Shown piece after piece: positions 10,643-24,097 of a DNA stretch of 64,000 nt. Source of the stretch: Bugulina stolonifera (Eukaryota > Bryozoa > Gymnolaemata > Cheilostomatida > Bugulidae). Made by a program: the position numbers and the translations under genes. Under the pieces are notes generated by a model. That model did no database searches. It saw nothing but the letters and a program-made list of their open reading frames with translations, and had not been told where the DNA came from. Position 1 is the first letter of the stretch, and each line of letters starts with the position of its first letter. Where the stretch lies: NCBI GenBank assembly GCA_935421135.1, contig OW285191.1, positions 744,001 to 808,000 of the forward strand, written 5' to 3'.

Positions 10643-13600
10643 GTGACTGAAACACATTGTTACAAACAGCAATTTGGTACAAAACACACTGAAAACTTAC
10701 TTTCATGCAATATTGAACATCTTCTACTAGTTTACAAACAAAATAACTCAGGTGAATTTGTCAAAAATCACAATTTAGGCATTATGTTTCACGTTTGCAA
10801 AGTTGAATATTGCTTGCAAAGCCATGTTTTATTGACTTTCATTCAAATTATGCAGTCTGAACATTGCAAAAGTGACTGAAACACATTGTTACAAACAGCA
10901 ATTTGGTACAAAACACACTTAAAACTTACTTTCATGCCATATTGAACATCTTTTACTAGTTTACAAACTAATAACCCAAGTGAATTGGTCAAAAATCGCA
11001 AATTTGACATTATGTTTCATGTTTACAAAGTTGAATATTGCTTGCAAAGCCATGTTTTATTGATTTTCATTCAAATTATGCAGTCTGAACATTGCAAAAG
11101 TGAGTGAAACACATTGTTACAAACAGCAATTTGGTACAAAACACACTGAAAACTTACTTTCATGCAATATTGAACATCTTCTACTAGTTTACAAACTAAT
11201 AACTCAGGTGAATTTGTCAAAAATCACAATTTTGACATTATGTATCACGTTTGCAAAGTTGAATATTGCTTGCAAAGCCATGTTTTATTGATTTTCATTC
11301 AAATTATGCAGTCTGAACATTGCAAAAGTGACTGAAACACATTGTTACAAACAGCAATTTGGTACAAAACACACTTAAAACTTACTTTCATGCCATATTG
11401 AACATCTTTTACTAGTTTACAAACTAATAACCCAAGTGAATTGGTCAAAAATCGCAAATTTGACATTATGTTTCATGTTTACAAAGTTGAATATTGCTTG
11501 CAAAGCCATGTTTTATTGATTTTCATTCAAATTATGCAGTCTGAACATTGCAAAAGTGAGTGAAACACATTGTTACAAACAGCAATTTGGTACAAAACAC
11601 ACTGAAAACTTACTTTCATGCAATATTGTACATCTTCTACTAGTTTACAAACTAATAACTCAGGTGAATTTGTCAAAAATCACAATTTTGGCATTATGTT
11701 TCACGTTTGCAAAGTTGAATATTGCTTGCAAAGCCATGTTTTATTGCCTTTCATTCAAATTATGCAGTCTGAACATTGCAAAAGTGACTGAAACACATTG
11801 TTACAAACAGCAATTTGGTACGAAACACACTTAAAACTTACTTTCATGCCATATTGAACATCTTTTACTAGTTTACAAACTAATAACTCAAGTGAATTGG
11901 TCAAAAATCACAAATTTGACATTATGTTTCATGTTTACAAAGTTGAATATTGCTTGCAAAGCCATGTTTTATTGATTTTCATTCAAATTATGCAGTCTGA
12001 ACATTGCAAAAGTGAGTGAAACACATTGTTACAAACAGCAATTTGGTACAAAACACACTTAAAACTTACTTTCATGCAATATTGAACATCTTTTACTAGT
12101 TTACAAACTAAAAACTCAAGTGAATTTGTCAAAAATCACAAATTTGACATTATGTTTCATGTTTGCAAAGTTAAATATTGTATGCAAAGTCATGTTTTAT
12201 TGATTTTCATTCAAATTATGCATTCCTAACATTGCAAAAGTGACTGAAACACATTGTTACAAACAGCAATTTGGTACAAAACACACTTAAAACTTATTTT
12301 CATGCAATATTGAACATCTTTTACTAGTTTACAAACTAATAACTCAGGTGAATTTGTCAAAAATCACAATTTAGGCATTATGTTTCACGTTTGCAAAGTT
12401 GAATATTGCTTGCAAAGCCATGTTTTATTGACTTTCATTCAAATTATGCAGTCTGAACATTGCAAAAGTGACTGAAACACATTGTTACAAACAGCAATTT
12501 GGTACAAAACACACTTAAAACTTACTTTCATGCCATATTGAACATCTTTTACTAGTTTACAAACTAATAACTCAAGTGAATTGGTCAAAAATCGCAAATT
12601 TGACATTATGTTTCATGTTTACAAAGTTGAATATTGCTTGCAAAGCCATGTTTTATTGATTTTCATTCAAATTATGCAGTCTGAACATTGCAAAGTGAGT
12701 GAAACACATTGTTACAAACAGCAATTTGGTACAAAACACACTGAAAACTTACTTTCATGCAATATTGAACATCTTCTACTAGTTTACAAACTAATATCTC
12801 AGGTGAATTTGTCAAAAATCACAATTTTGGCATTATGTTTCACGTTTGCAAAGTTGAATATTGCTTGCAAAGCCATGTTTTATTGACTTTCATTCAAATT
12901 ATGCAGTCTGAACATTGCAAAAGTGACTGAAACACATTGTTACAAACAGCAATTTGGTACAAAACACACTTAAAACTTATTTTCATGCAATATTGAACAT
13001 CTTTTACTAGTTTACAAACTAAAAACTCAAGTGAATTGGTCAAAAATCACAAATTTGACATTATGTTTCATGTTTGCAAAGTTAAATATTGTATGCAAAG
13101 TCATGTTTTATTGATTTTCATTCAAATTATGCATTCTTAACATTGCAAAAGTGACTGAAACACATTGTTACAAACAGCAATTTGGTACAAAACACACTGA
13201 AAACTTACTTTCATGCAATATTGAACATCTTCTACTAGTTTACAAACTAATAACTCAGGTGAATTTGTCAAAAATCACAATTTTGACATTATGTATCACG
13301 TTTGCAAAGTTGAATATTGCTTGCAAAGCCATGTTTTATTGATTTTCATTCAAATTATGCAGTCTGAACATTGCAAAAGTGACTGAAACACATTGTTACA
13401 AACAGCAATTTGGTACAAAACACACTTAAAACTTACTTTCATGCAATATTGAACATCTTTTACTAGTTTACAAACTAATAACTCAAGTGAATTTGTCAAA
13501 AATCACAAATTTCACATTATGTTTCATGTTTACAAAGTTGAATGTTGCTTGCAAAGCCATGTTTTGTTGATTTTCATTCAAATTATGCAGTCTGAACATT

Positions 13601-13834
13601 GCAAAAGTGAGTGAAACACATTGTTACAAACAGCAATTTGGTACAAAACACACTTAAAACTTACTTTCATGCAATGTTGAACATCTTTTACTAGTTTACA
13701 AACTAAAAACTCAAGTGAATTGGTCAAAAATCACAAATTTGACATTATGTTTCATGTTTGCAAAGTTAAATATTGTATGCAAAGTCATGTTTTATTGATT
13801 TTCATTCAAATTATGCATTCTTAACATTGCAAAA
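10643..13834 (+). repeat. 14-mer higher-order repeat, copy 1 (3,192 bp)
   Basis: Order: P Q R Q S A B C A D E' M N O, after which the order restarts with P at 13835. The length equals 14 x 228 because the extra base in P is balanced by a lost A just before the D monomer at 12695 (CAAAGTGAG instead of CAAAAGTGAG). A private change in the A monomer (TACGAAAC near 11819) is not in the second copy. Confidence 0.9.
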
Positions 13835-16571
13835 GTGACTGAAACACATTGTTACAAACAGCAATTTGGTACAAAACACACTGAAAACTTACTTTCATGC
13901 AATATTGAACATCTTCTACTAGTTTACAAACAAAATAACTCAGGTGAATTTGTCAAAAATCACAATTTAGGCATTATGTTTCACGTTTGCAAAGTTGAAT
14001 ATTGCTTGCAAAGCCATGTTTTATTGACTTTCATTCAAATTATGCAGTCTGAACATTGCAAAAGTGACTGAAACACATTGTTACAAACAGCAATTTGGTA
14101 CAAAACACACTTAAAACTTACTTTCATGCCATATTGAACATCTTTTACTAGTTTACAAACTAATAACCCAAGTGAATTGGTCAAAAATCGCAAATTTGAC
14201 ATTATGTTTCATGTTTACAAAGTTGAATATTGCTTGCAAAGCCATGTTTTATTGATTTTCATTCAAATTATGCAGTCTGAACATTGCAAAAGTGAGTGAA
14301 ACACATTGTTACAAACAGCAATTTGGTACAAAACACACTGAAAACTTACTTTCATGCAATATTGAACATCTTCTACTAGTTTACAAACTAATAACTCAGG
14401 TGAATTTGTCAAAAATCACAATTTTGACATTATGTATCACGTTTGCAAAGTTGAATATTGCTTGCAAAGCCATGTTTTATTGATTTTCATTCAAATTATG
14501 CAGTCTGAACATTGCAAAAGTGACTGAAACACATTGTTACAAACAGCAATTTGGTACAAAACACACTTAAAACTTACTTTCATGCCATATTGAACATCTT
14601 TTACTAGTTTACAAACTAATAACCCAAGTGAATTGGTCAAAAATCGCAAATTTGACATTATGTTTCATGTTTACAAAGTTGAATATTGCTTGCAAAGCCA
14701 TGTTTTATTGATTTTCATTCAAATTATGCAGTCTGAACATTGCAAAAGTGAGTGAAACACATTGTTACAAACAGCAATTTGGTACAAAACACACTGAAAA
14801 CTTACTTTCATGCAATATTGTACATCTTCTACTAGTTTACAAACTAATAACTCAGGTGAATTTGTCAAAAATCACAATTTTGGCATTATGTTTCACGTTT
14901 GCAAAGTTGAATATTGCTTGCAAAGCCATGTTTTATTGCCTTTCATTCAAATTATGCAGTCTGAACATTGCAAAAGTGACTGAAACACATTGTTACAAAC
15001 AGCAATTTGGTACAAAACACACTTAAAACTTACTTTCATGCCATATTGAACATCTTTTACTAGTTTACAAACTAATAACCCAAGTGAATTGGTCAAAAAT
15101 CGCAAATTTGACATTATGTTTCATGTTTACAAAGTTGAATATTGCTTGCAAAGCCATGTTTTATTGATTTTCATTCAAATTATGCAGTCTGAACATTGCA
15201 AAAGTGAGTGAAACACATTGTTACAAACAGCAATTTGGTACAAAACACACTGAAAACTTACTTTCATGCAATATTGTACATCTTCTACTAGTTTACAAAC
15301 TAATAACTCAGGTGAATTTGTCAAAAATCACAATTTTGGCATTATGTTTCACGTTTGCAAAGTTGAATATTGCTTGCAAAGCCATGTTTTATTGCCTTTC
15401 ATTCAAATTATGCAGTCTGAACATTGCAAAAGTGACTGAAACACATTGTTACAAACAGCAATTTGGTACAAAACACACTTAAAACTTACTTTCATGCCAT
15501 ATTGAACATCTTTTACTAGTTTACAAACTAATAACTCAAGTGAATTGGTCAAAAATCACAAATTTGACATTATGTTTCATGTTTACAAAGTTGAATATTG
15601 CTTGCAAAGCCATGTTTTATTGATTTTCATTCAAATTATGCAGTCTGAACATTGCAAAAGTGAGTGAAACACATTGTTACAAACAGCAATTTGGTACAAA
15701 ACACACTTAAAACTTACTTTCATGCAATATTGAACATCTTTTACTAGTTTACAAACTAAAAACTCAAGTGAATTTGTCAAAAATCACAAATTTGACATTA
15801 TGTTTCATGTTTGCAAAGTTAAATATTGTATGCAAAGTCATGTTTTATTGATTTTCATTCAAATTATGCATTCCTAACATTGCAAAAGTGACTGAAACAC
15901 ATTGTCACAAACAGCAATTTGGTACAAAACACACTTAAAACTTATTTTCATGCAATATTGAACATCTTTTACTAGTTTACAAACTAATAACTCAGGTGAA
16001 TTTGTCAAAAATCACAATTTAGGCATTATGTTTCACGTTTGCAAAGTTGAATATTGCTTGCAAAGCCATGTTTTATTGATTTTCATTCAAATTATGCAGT
16101 CTGAACATTGCAAAAGTGACTGAAACACATTGTTACAAACAGCAATTTGGTACAAAACACACTTAAAACTTACTTTCATGCCATATTGAACATCTTTTAC
16201 TAGTTTACAAACTAATAACTCAAGTGAATTGGTCAAAAATCGCAAATTTGACATTATGTTTCATGTTTACAAAGTTGAATATTGCTTGCAAAGCCATGTT
16301 TTATTGATTTTCATTCAAATTATGCAGTCTGAACATTGCAAAAGTGAGTGAAACACATTGTTACAAACAGCAATTTGGTACAAAACACACTGAAAACTTA
16401 CTTTCATGCAATATTGAACATCTTCTACTAGTTTACAAACTAATATCTCAGGTGAGTTTGTCAAAAATCACAATTTTGGCATTATGTTTCACGTTTGCAA
16501 AGTTGAATATTGCTTGCAAAGCCATGTTTTATTGACTTTCATTCAAATTATGCAGTCTGAACATTGCAAAA
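13835..16571 (+). repeat. 14-mer higher-order repeat, copy 2 (partial, expanded)
   Basis: Order: P Q R Q S Q S A B C A D. It follows copy 1 except that the Q-S pair is doubled (14520-14975 and 14976-15431). After D it continues as E F G H I J rather than E' M N O. Private changes include TTGTCACAAAC near 15905 and GAGTTTG near 16456. Confidence 0.88.
14520..15431 (+). repeat. Tandem Q-S dimer (2 x 456 bp)
   Basis: Two consecutive Q-S pairs appear alike at every diagnostic site, including GTACATC in S and TAACCCAAG in Q. Copy 1 of the 14-mer has only one such pair at this point, so the doubling is a later event. Confidence 0.88.
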
Positions 16572-18167
16572 GTGACTGAAACACATTGTTACAAACAGCA
16601 ATTTGGTACAAAACACACTTAAAACTTATTTTCATGCAATATTGAACATCTTTTACTAGTTTACAAACTAAAAACTCAAGTGAATTTGTCAAAAATCACA
16701 AATTTGACATTATGTTTCATGTTTGCAAAGTTAAATATTGTATGCAAAGTCATGTTTTATTGATTTTCATTCAAATTATGCATTCTTAACATTGCAAAAG
16801 TGACTGAAACACATTGTTACAAACAGCAATTTGGTACAAAACACACTGAAAACTTACTTTCATGCAATAATAAACATCTTTTACTAGTTTACAAACTAAG
16901 AACTCAGGTGAATTTGTTAAAAATCACAATTTTGACATTATGTATCACGTTTGCAAAGTTGAATATTGCTTGCAAAGCCATGTTTTTTTGATTTTCAATC
17001 AAATTATGCATTTTGAACGTTGCAAAAGTGACTGAAACACATTGTTACAAACAGCAATTTGGTACAAAACACAATGAAAACTTACTTTCATGCAATATTG
17101 AAGATCTTTTACTAGTTTACAAACGAATAATTCAAGTGAATTTGTCAAAAATCACAAATTTGCCATTATGTTTCATATTTACAAAGTTGAATATTGCATG
17201 CAAAGTCATGTTTTATTGATTTTCATTCAAATTATGCATTCTGAACATTGCAAAAGTGACTGAAAGACATTGTTACAAAATGCAATTTGGTACAAAACAC
17301 ACTGAAAACTTACTTTCATGCAATATTGAACATATTTTACTAGTTTAGAAACGAATAATACAAGTGAATTTGTCAAAAATCACAAATTTGACATTATGTT
17401 TCATGTTTACAAAGTTGAATGTTGCATGCAAAAAACTGTTTTATTGATTTTCATTCAGATTATGCATTCTTAACATTGCAAAAGTAACTGAAACGCATTG
17501 TTACAAACAGCAATTTGGTACAAAACACACTGAAAACTTACTTTCATGCAATATTGAACGTCTTTTACTAGTTAACAAACTAATAACTCAAGTGAATTGG
17601 TCAAAAATCACAAATTTGACATTATGTTTCATGTTTGCAAAGTTAAATATTGTATGCAAAGTCATGTTTTATTGATTTTCATTCAAATTATGCATTCTGA
17701 ACATTGCAAAAGTGACTGAAACACATTGTTACAAACAGCAATTTGGTACAAAACACACTGAAAACTTACTTTCATGCAATATTGAACATCTTCTACTAGT
17801 TTACAAACTAATAACTCAAGTGAATTGGTCAAAAATCACAAATTTGACATTATGTTTCATGTTTACAAAGTTGAATATTGCTTGCAAAGCCATGTTTTAT
17901 TGATTTTCATTCAAATTATGCAGTCTGAACATTGCAAAAGTGAGTGAAACACATTGTTACAAACAGCAATTTGGTACAAAACACACTTAAAACTTACTTT
18001 CATGCAATATTGAACATCTTTTACTAGTTTACAAACTAAAAACTCAAGTGAATTTGTCAAAAATCACAAATTTGACATTATGTTTCATGTTTACAAAGTT
18101 GAATATTGCTTGCAAAGCCATGTTTTATTGATTTTCATTCAAATTATGCAGTCTGAACATTGCAAAA
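16572..18167 (+). repeat. E-F-G-H-I-J run ending in a B/A hybrid
   Basis: Seven monomers: E F G H I J and a hybrid at 17940. The hybrid starts like B (GTGAGT, TAAAAACTCAAG) and ends like A (CATGTTTACAAAG, CAGTCTGAAC). The order E to J is the same as in the central 10-mer, so this run joins the 14-mer and 10-mer domains. Confidence 0.88.
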
Positions 18168-19763
18168 GTGAGTGAAACACATTGTTACAAACAGCAATTT
18201 GGTACAAAACACACTGAAAACTTACTTTCATGCAATATTGAACATCTTCTACTAGTTTACAAACTAATAACTCAGGTGAATTTGTCAAAAATCACAATTT
18301 TGACATTATGTATCACGTTTGCAAAGTTGAATATTGCTTGCAAAGCCATGTTTTATTGATTTTCATTCAAATTATGCAGTCTGAACATTGCAAAAGTGAC
18401 TGAAACACATTGTTACAAACAGCAATTTGGTACAAAACACACTTAAAACTTACTTTCATGCCATATTGAACATCTTTTACTAGTTTACAAACTAATAACC
18501 CAAGTGAATTGGTCAAAAATCGCAAATTTGACATTATGTTTCATGTTTACAAAGTTGAATATTGCTTGCAAAGCCATGTTTTATTGATTTTCATTCAAAT
18601 TATGCAGTCTGAACATTGCAAAAGTGAGTGAAACACATTGTTACAAACAGCAATTTGGTACAAAACACACTGAAAACTTACTTTCATGCAATATTGTACA
18701 TCTTCTACTAGTTTACAAACTAATAACTCAGGTGAATTTGTCAAAAATCACAATTTTGGCATTATGTTTCACGTTTGCAAAGTTGAATATTGCTTGCAAA
18801 GCCATGTTTTATTGCCTTTCATTCAAATTATGCAGTCTGAACATTGCAAAAGTGACTGAAACACATTGTTACAAACAGCAATTTGGTACAAAACACACTT
18901 AAAACTTACTTTCATGCCATATTGAACATCTTTTACTAGTTTACAAACTAATAACTCAAGTGAATTGGTCAAAAATCACAAATTTGACATTATGTTTCAT
19001 GTTTACAAAGTTGAATATTGCTTGCAAAGCCATGTTTTATTGATTTTCATTCAAATTATGCAGTCTGAACATTGCAAAAGTGAGTGAAACACATTGTTAC
19101 AAACAGCAATTTGGTACAAAACACACTTAAAACTTACTTTCATGCAATATTGAACATCTTTTACTAGTTTACAAACTAAAAACTCAAGTGAATTTGTCAA
19201 AAATCACAAATTTGACATTATGTTTCATGTTTGCAAAGTTAAACATTGTATGCAAAGTCATGTTTTATTGATTTTCATTCAAATTATGCATTCCTAACAT
19301 TGCAAAAGTGACTGAAACACATTGTTACAAACAGCAATTTGGTACAAAACACACATAAAACTTATTTTCATGCAATATTGAACATCTTTTACTAGTTTAC
19401 AAACTAATAACTCAGGTGAATTTGTCAAAAATCACAATTTAGGCATTATGTTTCACGTTTGCAAAGTTGAATATTGCTTGCAAAGCCATGTTTTATTGAC
19501 TTTCATTCAAATTATGCAGTCTGAACATTGCAAAAGTGACTGAAACACATTGTTACAAACAGCAATTTGGTACAAAACACACTTAAAACTTACTTTCATG
19601 CCATATTGAACATCTTTTACTAGTTTACAAACTAATAACTCAAGTGAATTGGTCAAAAATCGCAAATTTGACATTATGTTTCATGTTTACAAAGTTGAAT
19701 ATTGCTTGCAAAGCCATGTTTTATTGATTTTCATTCAAATTATGCAGTCTGAACATTGCAAAA
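18168..19763 (+). repeat. R-Q-S-A-B-C-A run before the 10-mer domain
   Basis: Seven monomers in the order found inside the 14-mer after P-Q. Private changes: TAAACATTG in B near 19242 and CACATAAAAC in C near 19352. From 19764 on, P, Q, R and S monomers are absent until 41426. Confidence 0.87.
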
Positions 19764-21815
19764 GTGAGTGAAACACATTGTTACAAACAGCAATTTGGTA
19801 CAAAACACACTGAAAACTTACTTTCATGCAATATTGAACATCTTCTACTAGTTTACAAACTAATATCTCAGGTGAATTTGTCAAAAATCACAATTTTGGC
19901 ATTATGTTTCACGTTTGCAAAGTTGAATATTGCTTGCAAAGCCATGTTTTATTGACTTTCATTCAAATTATGCAGTCTGAACATTGCAAAAGTGACTGAA
20001 ACACATTGTTACAAACAGCAATTTGGTACAAAACACACTTAAAACTTATTTTCATGCAATATTGAACATCTTTTACTAGTTTACAAACTAAAAACTCAAG
20101 TGAATTTGTCAAAAATCACAAATTTGACATTATGTTTCATGTTTGCAAAGTTAAATATTGTATGCAAAGTCATGTTTTATTGATTTTCATTCAAATTATG
20201 CATTCTTAACATTGCAAAAGTGACTGAAACACATTGTTACAAACAGCAATTTGGTACAAAACACACTGAAAACTTACTTTCATGCAATAATAAACATCTT
20301 TTACTAGTTTACAAACTAAGAACTCAGGTGAATTTGTTAAAAATCACAATTTTGACATTATGTATCACGTTTGCAAAGTTGAATATTGCTTGCAAAGCCA
20401 TGTTTTTTTGATTTTCAATCAAATTATGCATTTTGAACGTTGCAAAAGTGACTGAAACACATTGTTACAAACAGCAATTTGGTACAAAACACAATGAAAA
20501 CTTACTTTCATGCAATATTGAAGATCTTTTACTAGTTTACAAACGAATAATTCAAGTGAATTTGTCAAAAATCACAAATTTGCCATTATGTTTCATATTT
20601 ACAAAGTTGAATATTGCATGCAAAGTCATGTTTTATTGATTTTCATTCAAATTATGCATTCTGAACATTGCAAAAGTGACTGAAAGACATTGTTACAAAA
20701 TGCAATTTGGTACAAAACACACTGAAAACTTACTTTCATGCAATATTGAACATATTTTACTAGTTTAGAAACGAATAATACAAGTGAATTTGTCAAAAAT
20801 CACAAATTTGACATTATGTTTCATGTTTACAAAGTTGAATGTTGCATGCAAAAAACTGTTTTATTGATTTTCATTCAGATTATGCATTCTTAACATTGCA
20901 AAAGTAACTGAAACGCATTGTTACAAACAGCAATTTGGTACAAAACACACTGAAAACTTACTTTCATGCAATATTGAACGTCTTTTACTAGTTAACAAAC
21001 TAATAACTCAAGTGAATTGGTCAAAAATCACAAATTTGACATTATGTTTCATGTTTGCAAAGTTAAATATTGTATGCAAAGTCATGTTTTATTGATTTTC
21101 ATTCAAATTATGCATTCTGAACATTGCAAAAGTGACTGAAACACATTGTTACAAACAGCAATTTGGTACAAAACACACTGAAAACTTACTTTCATGCAAT
21201 ATTGAACATCTTCTACTAGTTTACAAACTAATAACTCAAGTGAATTGGTCAAAAATCACAAATTTGACATTATGTTTCATGTTTACAAAGTTGAATATTG
21301 CTTGCAAAGCCATGTTTTATTGATTTTCATTCAAATTATGCAGTCTGAACATTGCAAAAGTGAGTGAAACACATTGTTACAAACAGCAATTTGGTACAAA
21401 ACACACTTAAAACTTACTTTCATGCAATATTGAACATCTTTTACTAGTTTACAAACTAAAAACTCAAGTGAATTTGTCAAAAATCACAAATTTGACATTA
21501 TGTTTCATGTTTGCAAAGTTAAATATTGTATGCAAAGTCATGTTTTATTGATTTTCATTCAAATTATGCATTCCTAACATTGCAAAAGTGACTGAAACAC
21601 ATTGTTACAAACAGCAATTTGGTACAAAACACACTTAAAACTTACTTTCATGCCATATTGAACATCTTTTACTAGTTTACAAACTAATAACTCAAGTGAA
21701 TTGGTCAAAAATCGCAAATTTGACATTATGTTTCATGTTTACAAAGTTGAATATTGCTTGCAAAGCCATGTTTTATTGATTTTCATTCAAATTATGCAGT
21801 CTGAACATTGCAAAA
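19764..21815 (+). repeat. 10-mer HOR derivative, 9 monomers (C absent)
   Basis: Order: D E F G H I J B A. Class C between B and A is missing, an exact 228-bp loss. The same loss is seen in the unit starting at 26606. Confidence 0.92.
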
Positions 21816-22273
21816 GTGAGTGAAACACATTGTTACAAACAGCAATTTGGTACAAAACACACTGAAAACTTACTTTCATGCAATATTGAACATCTTCTAC
21901 TAGTTTACAAACTAATATCTCAGGTGAATTTGTCAAAAATCACAATTTTGGCATTATGTTTCACGTTTGCAAAGTTGAATATTGCTTGCAAAGCCATGTT
22001 TTATTGACTTTCATTCAAATTATGCAGTCTGAACATTGCAAAAGTGACTGAAACACATTGTTACAAACAGCAATTTGGTACAAAACACACTTAAAAAACT
22101 TATTTTCATGCAATATTGAACATCTTTTACTAGTTTACAAACTAAAAACTCAAGTGAATTTGTCAAAAATCACAAATTTGACATTATGTTTCATGTTTGC
22201 AAAGTTGAATATTGCTTGCAAAGCCATGTTTTATTGATTTTCATTCAAATTATGCAGTCTGAACATTGCAAAA
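21816..22273 (+). repeat. 10-mer HOR remnant: D plus E/A hybrid with 2-base insertion
   Basis: Two monomers, 458 bases. The second (22044) begins like E (TTATTTTC, TAAAAACTC) and ends like A (GTTGAATATTGC, CAGTCTGAAC), leading straight into a new D. It has two extra A bases near 22093-22098, the only such insertion seen in the window. Confidence 0.92.
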
Positions 22274-22501
22274 GTGAGTGAAACACATTGTTACAAACAG
22301 CAATTTGGTACAAAACACACTGAAAACTTACTTTCATGCAATATTGAACATCTTCTACTAGTTTACAAACTAATATCTCAGGTGAATTTGTCAAAAATCA
22401 CAATTTTGGCATTATGTTTCACGTTTGCAAAGTTGAATATTGCTTGCAAAGCCATGTTTTATTGACTTTCATTCAAATTATGCAGTCTGAACATTGCAAA
22501 A
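22274..22501 (+). repeat. Monomer class D exemplar
   Basis: Diagnostic: GTGAGT start, CACTGAAAAC, CTTCTACTAG, TAATATCTCAGG, CAATTTTGGC, CACGTTTGC, TTGACTTTC, CAGTCTGAAC. TAATATCTC is unique to D. There are 17 copies, starting at 2891, 12695, 16344, 19764, 21816, 22274, 24554, 28202, 30482, 32534, 33674, 35954, 36866, 38918, 43479, 51005 and 56476. Confidence 0.95.
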
Positions 22502-22729
22502 GTGACTGAAACACATTGTTACAAACAGCAATTTGGTACAAAACACACTTAAAACTTATTTTCATGCAATATTGAACATCTTTTACTAGTTTACAAACTA
22601 AAAACTCAAGTGAATTTGTCAAAAATCACAAATTTGACATTATGTTTCATGTTTGCAAAGTTAAATATTGTATGCAAAGTCATGTTTTATTGATTTTCAT
22701 TCAAATTATGCATTCTTAACATTGCAAAA
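22502..22729 (+). repeat. Monomer class E exemplar
   Basis: Diagnostic: GTGACT, CACTTAAAAC, TTATTTTCATGC, TAAAAACTCAAG, GAATTTGTC, CAAATTTGAC, CATGTTTGC, GTTAAATATTGTATGC, ATTCTTAAC. It contains no CpG. It precedes F or Fy almost everywhere, including the mosaic left block. Confidence 0.93.
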
Positions 22730-22957
22730 GTGACTGAAACACATTGTTACAAACAGCAATTTGGTACAAAACACACTGAAAACTTACTTTCATGCAATAA
22801 TAAACATCTTTTACTAGTTTACAAACTAAGAACTCAGGTGAATTTGTTAAAAATCACAATTTTGACATTATGTATCACGTTTGCAAAGTTGAATATTGCT
22901 TGCAAAGCCATGTTTTTTTGATTTTCAATCAAATTATGCATTTTGAACGTTGCAAAA
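22730..22957 (+). repeat. Monomer class F exemplar
   Basis: Diagnostic: GCAATAATAAACATC, AAGAACTCAGG, GAATTTGTTAAAAATC, ATGTATCACG, then a run of T followed by GATTTTCAATCAAATT and GCATTTTGAACG. It has a perfect 7-bp inverted repeat near its end, not found in other classes, and an AATAAA in the + direction. There are 16 copies, at 6995, 16800, 20220, 22730, 25010, 26606, 28658, 30938, 32990, 34130, 37322, 39374, 44391, 53055, 58526 and 62174. Confidence 0.95.
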
Positions 22958-23185
22958 GTGACTGAAACACATTGTTACAAACAGCAATTTGGTACAAAAC
23001 ACAATGAAAACTTACTTTCATGCAATATTGAAGATCTTTTACTAGTTTACAAACGAATAATTCAAGTGAATTTGTCAAAAATCACAAATTTGCCATTATG
23101 TTTCATATTTACAAAGTTGAATATTGCATGCAAAGTCATGTTTTATTGATTTTCATTCAAATTATGCATTCTGAACATTGCAAAA
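22958..23185 (+). repeat. Monomer class G exemplar
   Basis: Diagnostic: ACACAATGAAAAC, TTGAAGATC, CAAACGAATAATTC, TTGCCATTATG, CATATTTACAAAG, TTGCATGCAAAGTC, ATTCTGAAC. It always follows F except at 47128, where an A/F hybrid precedes it. There are 17 copies; four are fusions (25238, 31166 and 37550 with H; 33218 with B). The copy at 58754 has a private change near 58948. Confidence 0.94.
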
Positions 23186-23413
23186 GTGACTGAAAGACAT
23201 TGTTACAAAATGCAATTTGGTACAAAACACACTGAAAACTTACTTTCATGCAATATTGAACATATTTTACTAGTTTAGAAACGAATAATACAAGTGAATT
23301 TGTCAAAAATCACAAATTTGACATTATGTTTCATGTTTACAAAGTTGAATGTTGCATGCAAAAAACTGTTTTATTGATTTTCATTCAGATTATGCATTCT
23401 TAACATTGCAAAA
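23186..23413 (+). repeat. Monomer class H exemplar
   Basis: The most diverged common class: GAAAGACATTG, TTACAAAATGCAA, GAACATATTTTAC, TTTAGAAACGAATAATAC, GTTGAATGTTGCATGC, AAAAAACTG, CATTCAGATTATG, ATTCTTAAC. The dyad is damaged (TAGTTTAGAAACGA). Complete copies at 7451, 17256, 20676, 23186, 27062, 29114, 34586, 39830, 44847, 47356, 53511, 58982 and 62630. Confidence 0.94.
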
Positions 23414-23641
23414 GTAACTGAAACGCATTGTTACAAACAGCAATTTGGTACAAAACACACTGAAAACTTACTTTCATGCAATATTGAACGTCTTTTACTA
23501 GTTAACAAACTAATAACTCAAGTGAATTGGTCAAAAATCACAAATTTGACATTATGTTTCATGTTTGCAAAGTTAAATATTGTATGCAAAGTCATGTTTT
23601 ATTGATTTTCATTCAAATTATGCATTCTGAACATTGCAAAA
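23414..23641 (+). repeat. Monomer class I exemplar
   Basis: Diagnostic: GTAACTGAAACGCATTG start, GAACGTCTTTTAC, TAGTTAACAAAC, GAATTGGTC, GTTAAATATTGTATGC, ATTCTGAAC. It carries CpG in two places where other classes have CA. Copies at 7679, 17484, 20904, 23414, 25466, 27290, 29342, 31394, 34814, 37778, 45075, 53739, 59210 and 62858. The copy at 34814 has TACTAAC near 34913. Confidence 0.94.
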
Positions 23642-23869
23642 GTGACTGAAACACATTGTTACAAACAGCAATTTGGTACAAAACACACTGAAAACTTACT
23701 TTCATGCAATATTGAACATCTTCTACTAGTTTACAAACTAATAACTCAAGTGAATTGGTCAAAAATCACAAATTTGACATTATGTTTCATGTTTACAAAG
23801 TTGAATATTGCTTGCAAAGCCATGTTTTATTGATTTTCATTCAAATTATGCAGTCTGAACATTGCAAAA
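23642..23869 (+). repeat. Monomer class J exemplar
   Basis: Diagnostic: GTGACT, CACTGAAAAC, CTTCTACTAG, TAATAACTCAAG, GAATTGGTC, CAAATTTGAC, CATGTTTACAAAG, CAGTCTGAAC. Nine copies at 17712, 21132, 23642, 25694, 27518, 29570, 31622, 35042 and 38006, always after I. Two variants with GTTTGCAAAG (J') lie at 7907 and 63086. Confidence 0.93.
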
Positions 23870-24097
23870 GTGAGTGAAACACATTGTTACAAACAGCAAT
23901 TTGGTACAAAACACACTTAAAACTTACTTTCATGCAATATTGAACATCTTTTACTAGTTTACAAACTAAAAACTCAAGTGAATTTGTCAAAAATCACAAA
24001 TTTGACATTATGTTTCATGTTTGCAAAGTTAAATATTGTATGCAAAGTCATGTTTTATTGATTTTCATTCAAATTATGCATTCCTAACATTGCAAAA
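23870..24097 (+). repeat. Monomer class B exemplar
   Basis: Diagnostic: GTGAGT, CACTTAAAAC, TTACTTTCATGC, TAAAAACTCAAG, GAATTTGTC, CATGTTTGC, GTTAAATATTGTATGC, ATTCCTAAC. The ATTCCTAAC end also occurs in K. Copies in three marked 9-mers (ends near 26130, 32060 and 38445) have GCTTTCC instead of GCATTCC. Confidence 0.93.

Noticed and set aside
22044..22273. 2-base insertion and the two 2-base deletions (52145, 57616) as sequencing error
   Set aside because: The deletion is shared by two HOR copies and so is probably real. The insertion lies in an A run and is unique, so an error there cannot be excluded, but nothing depends on it.
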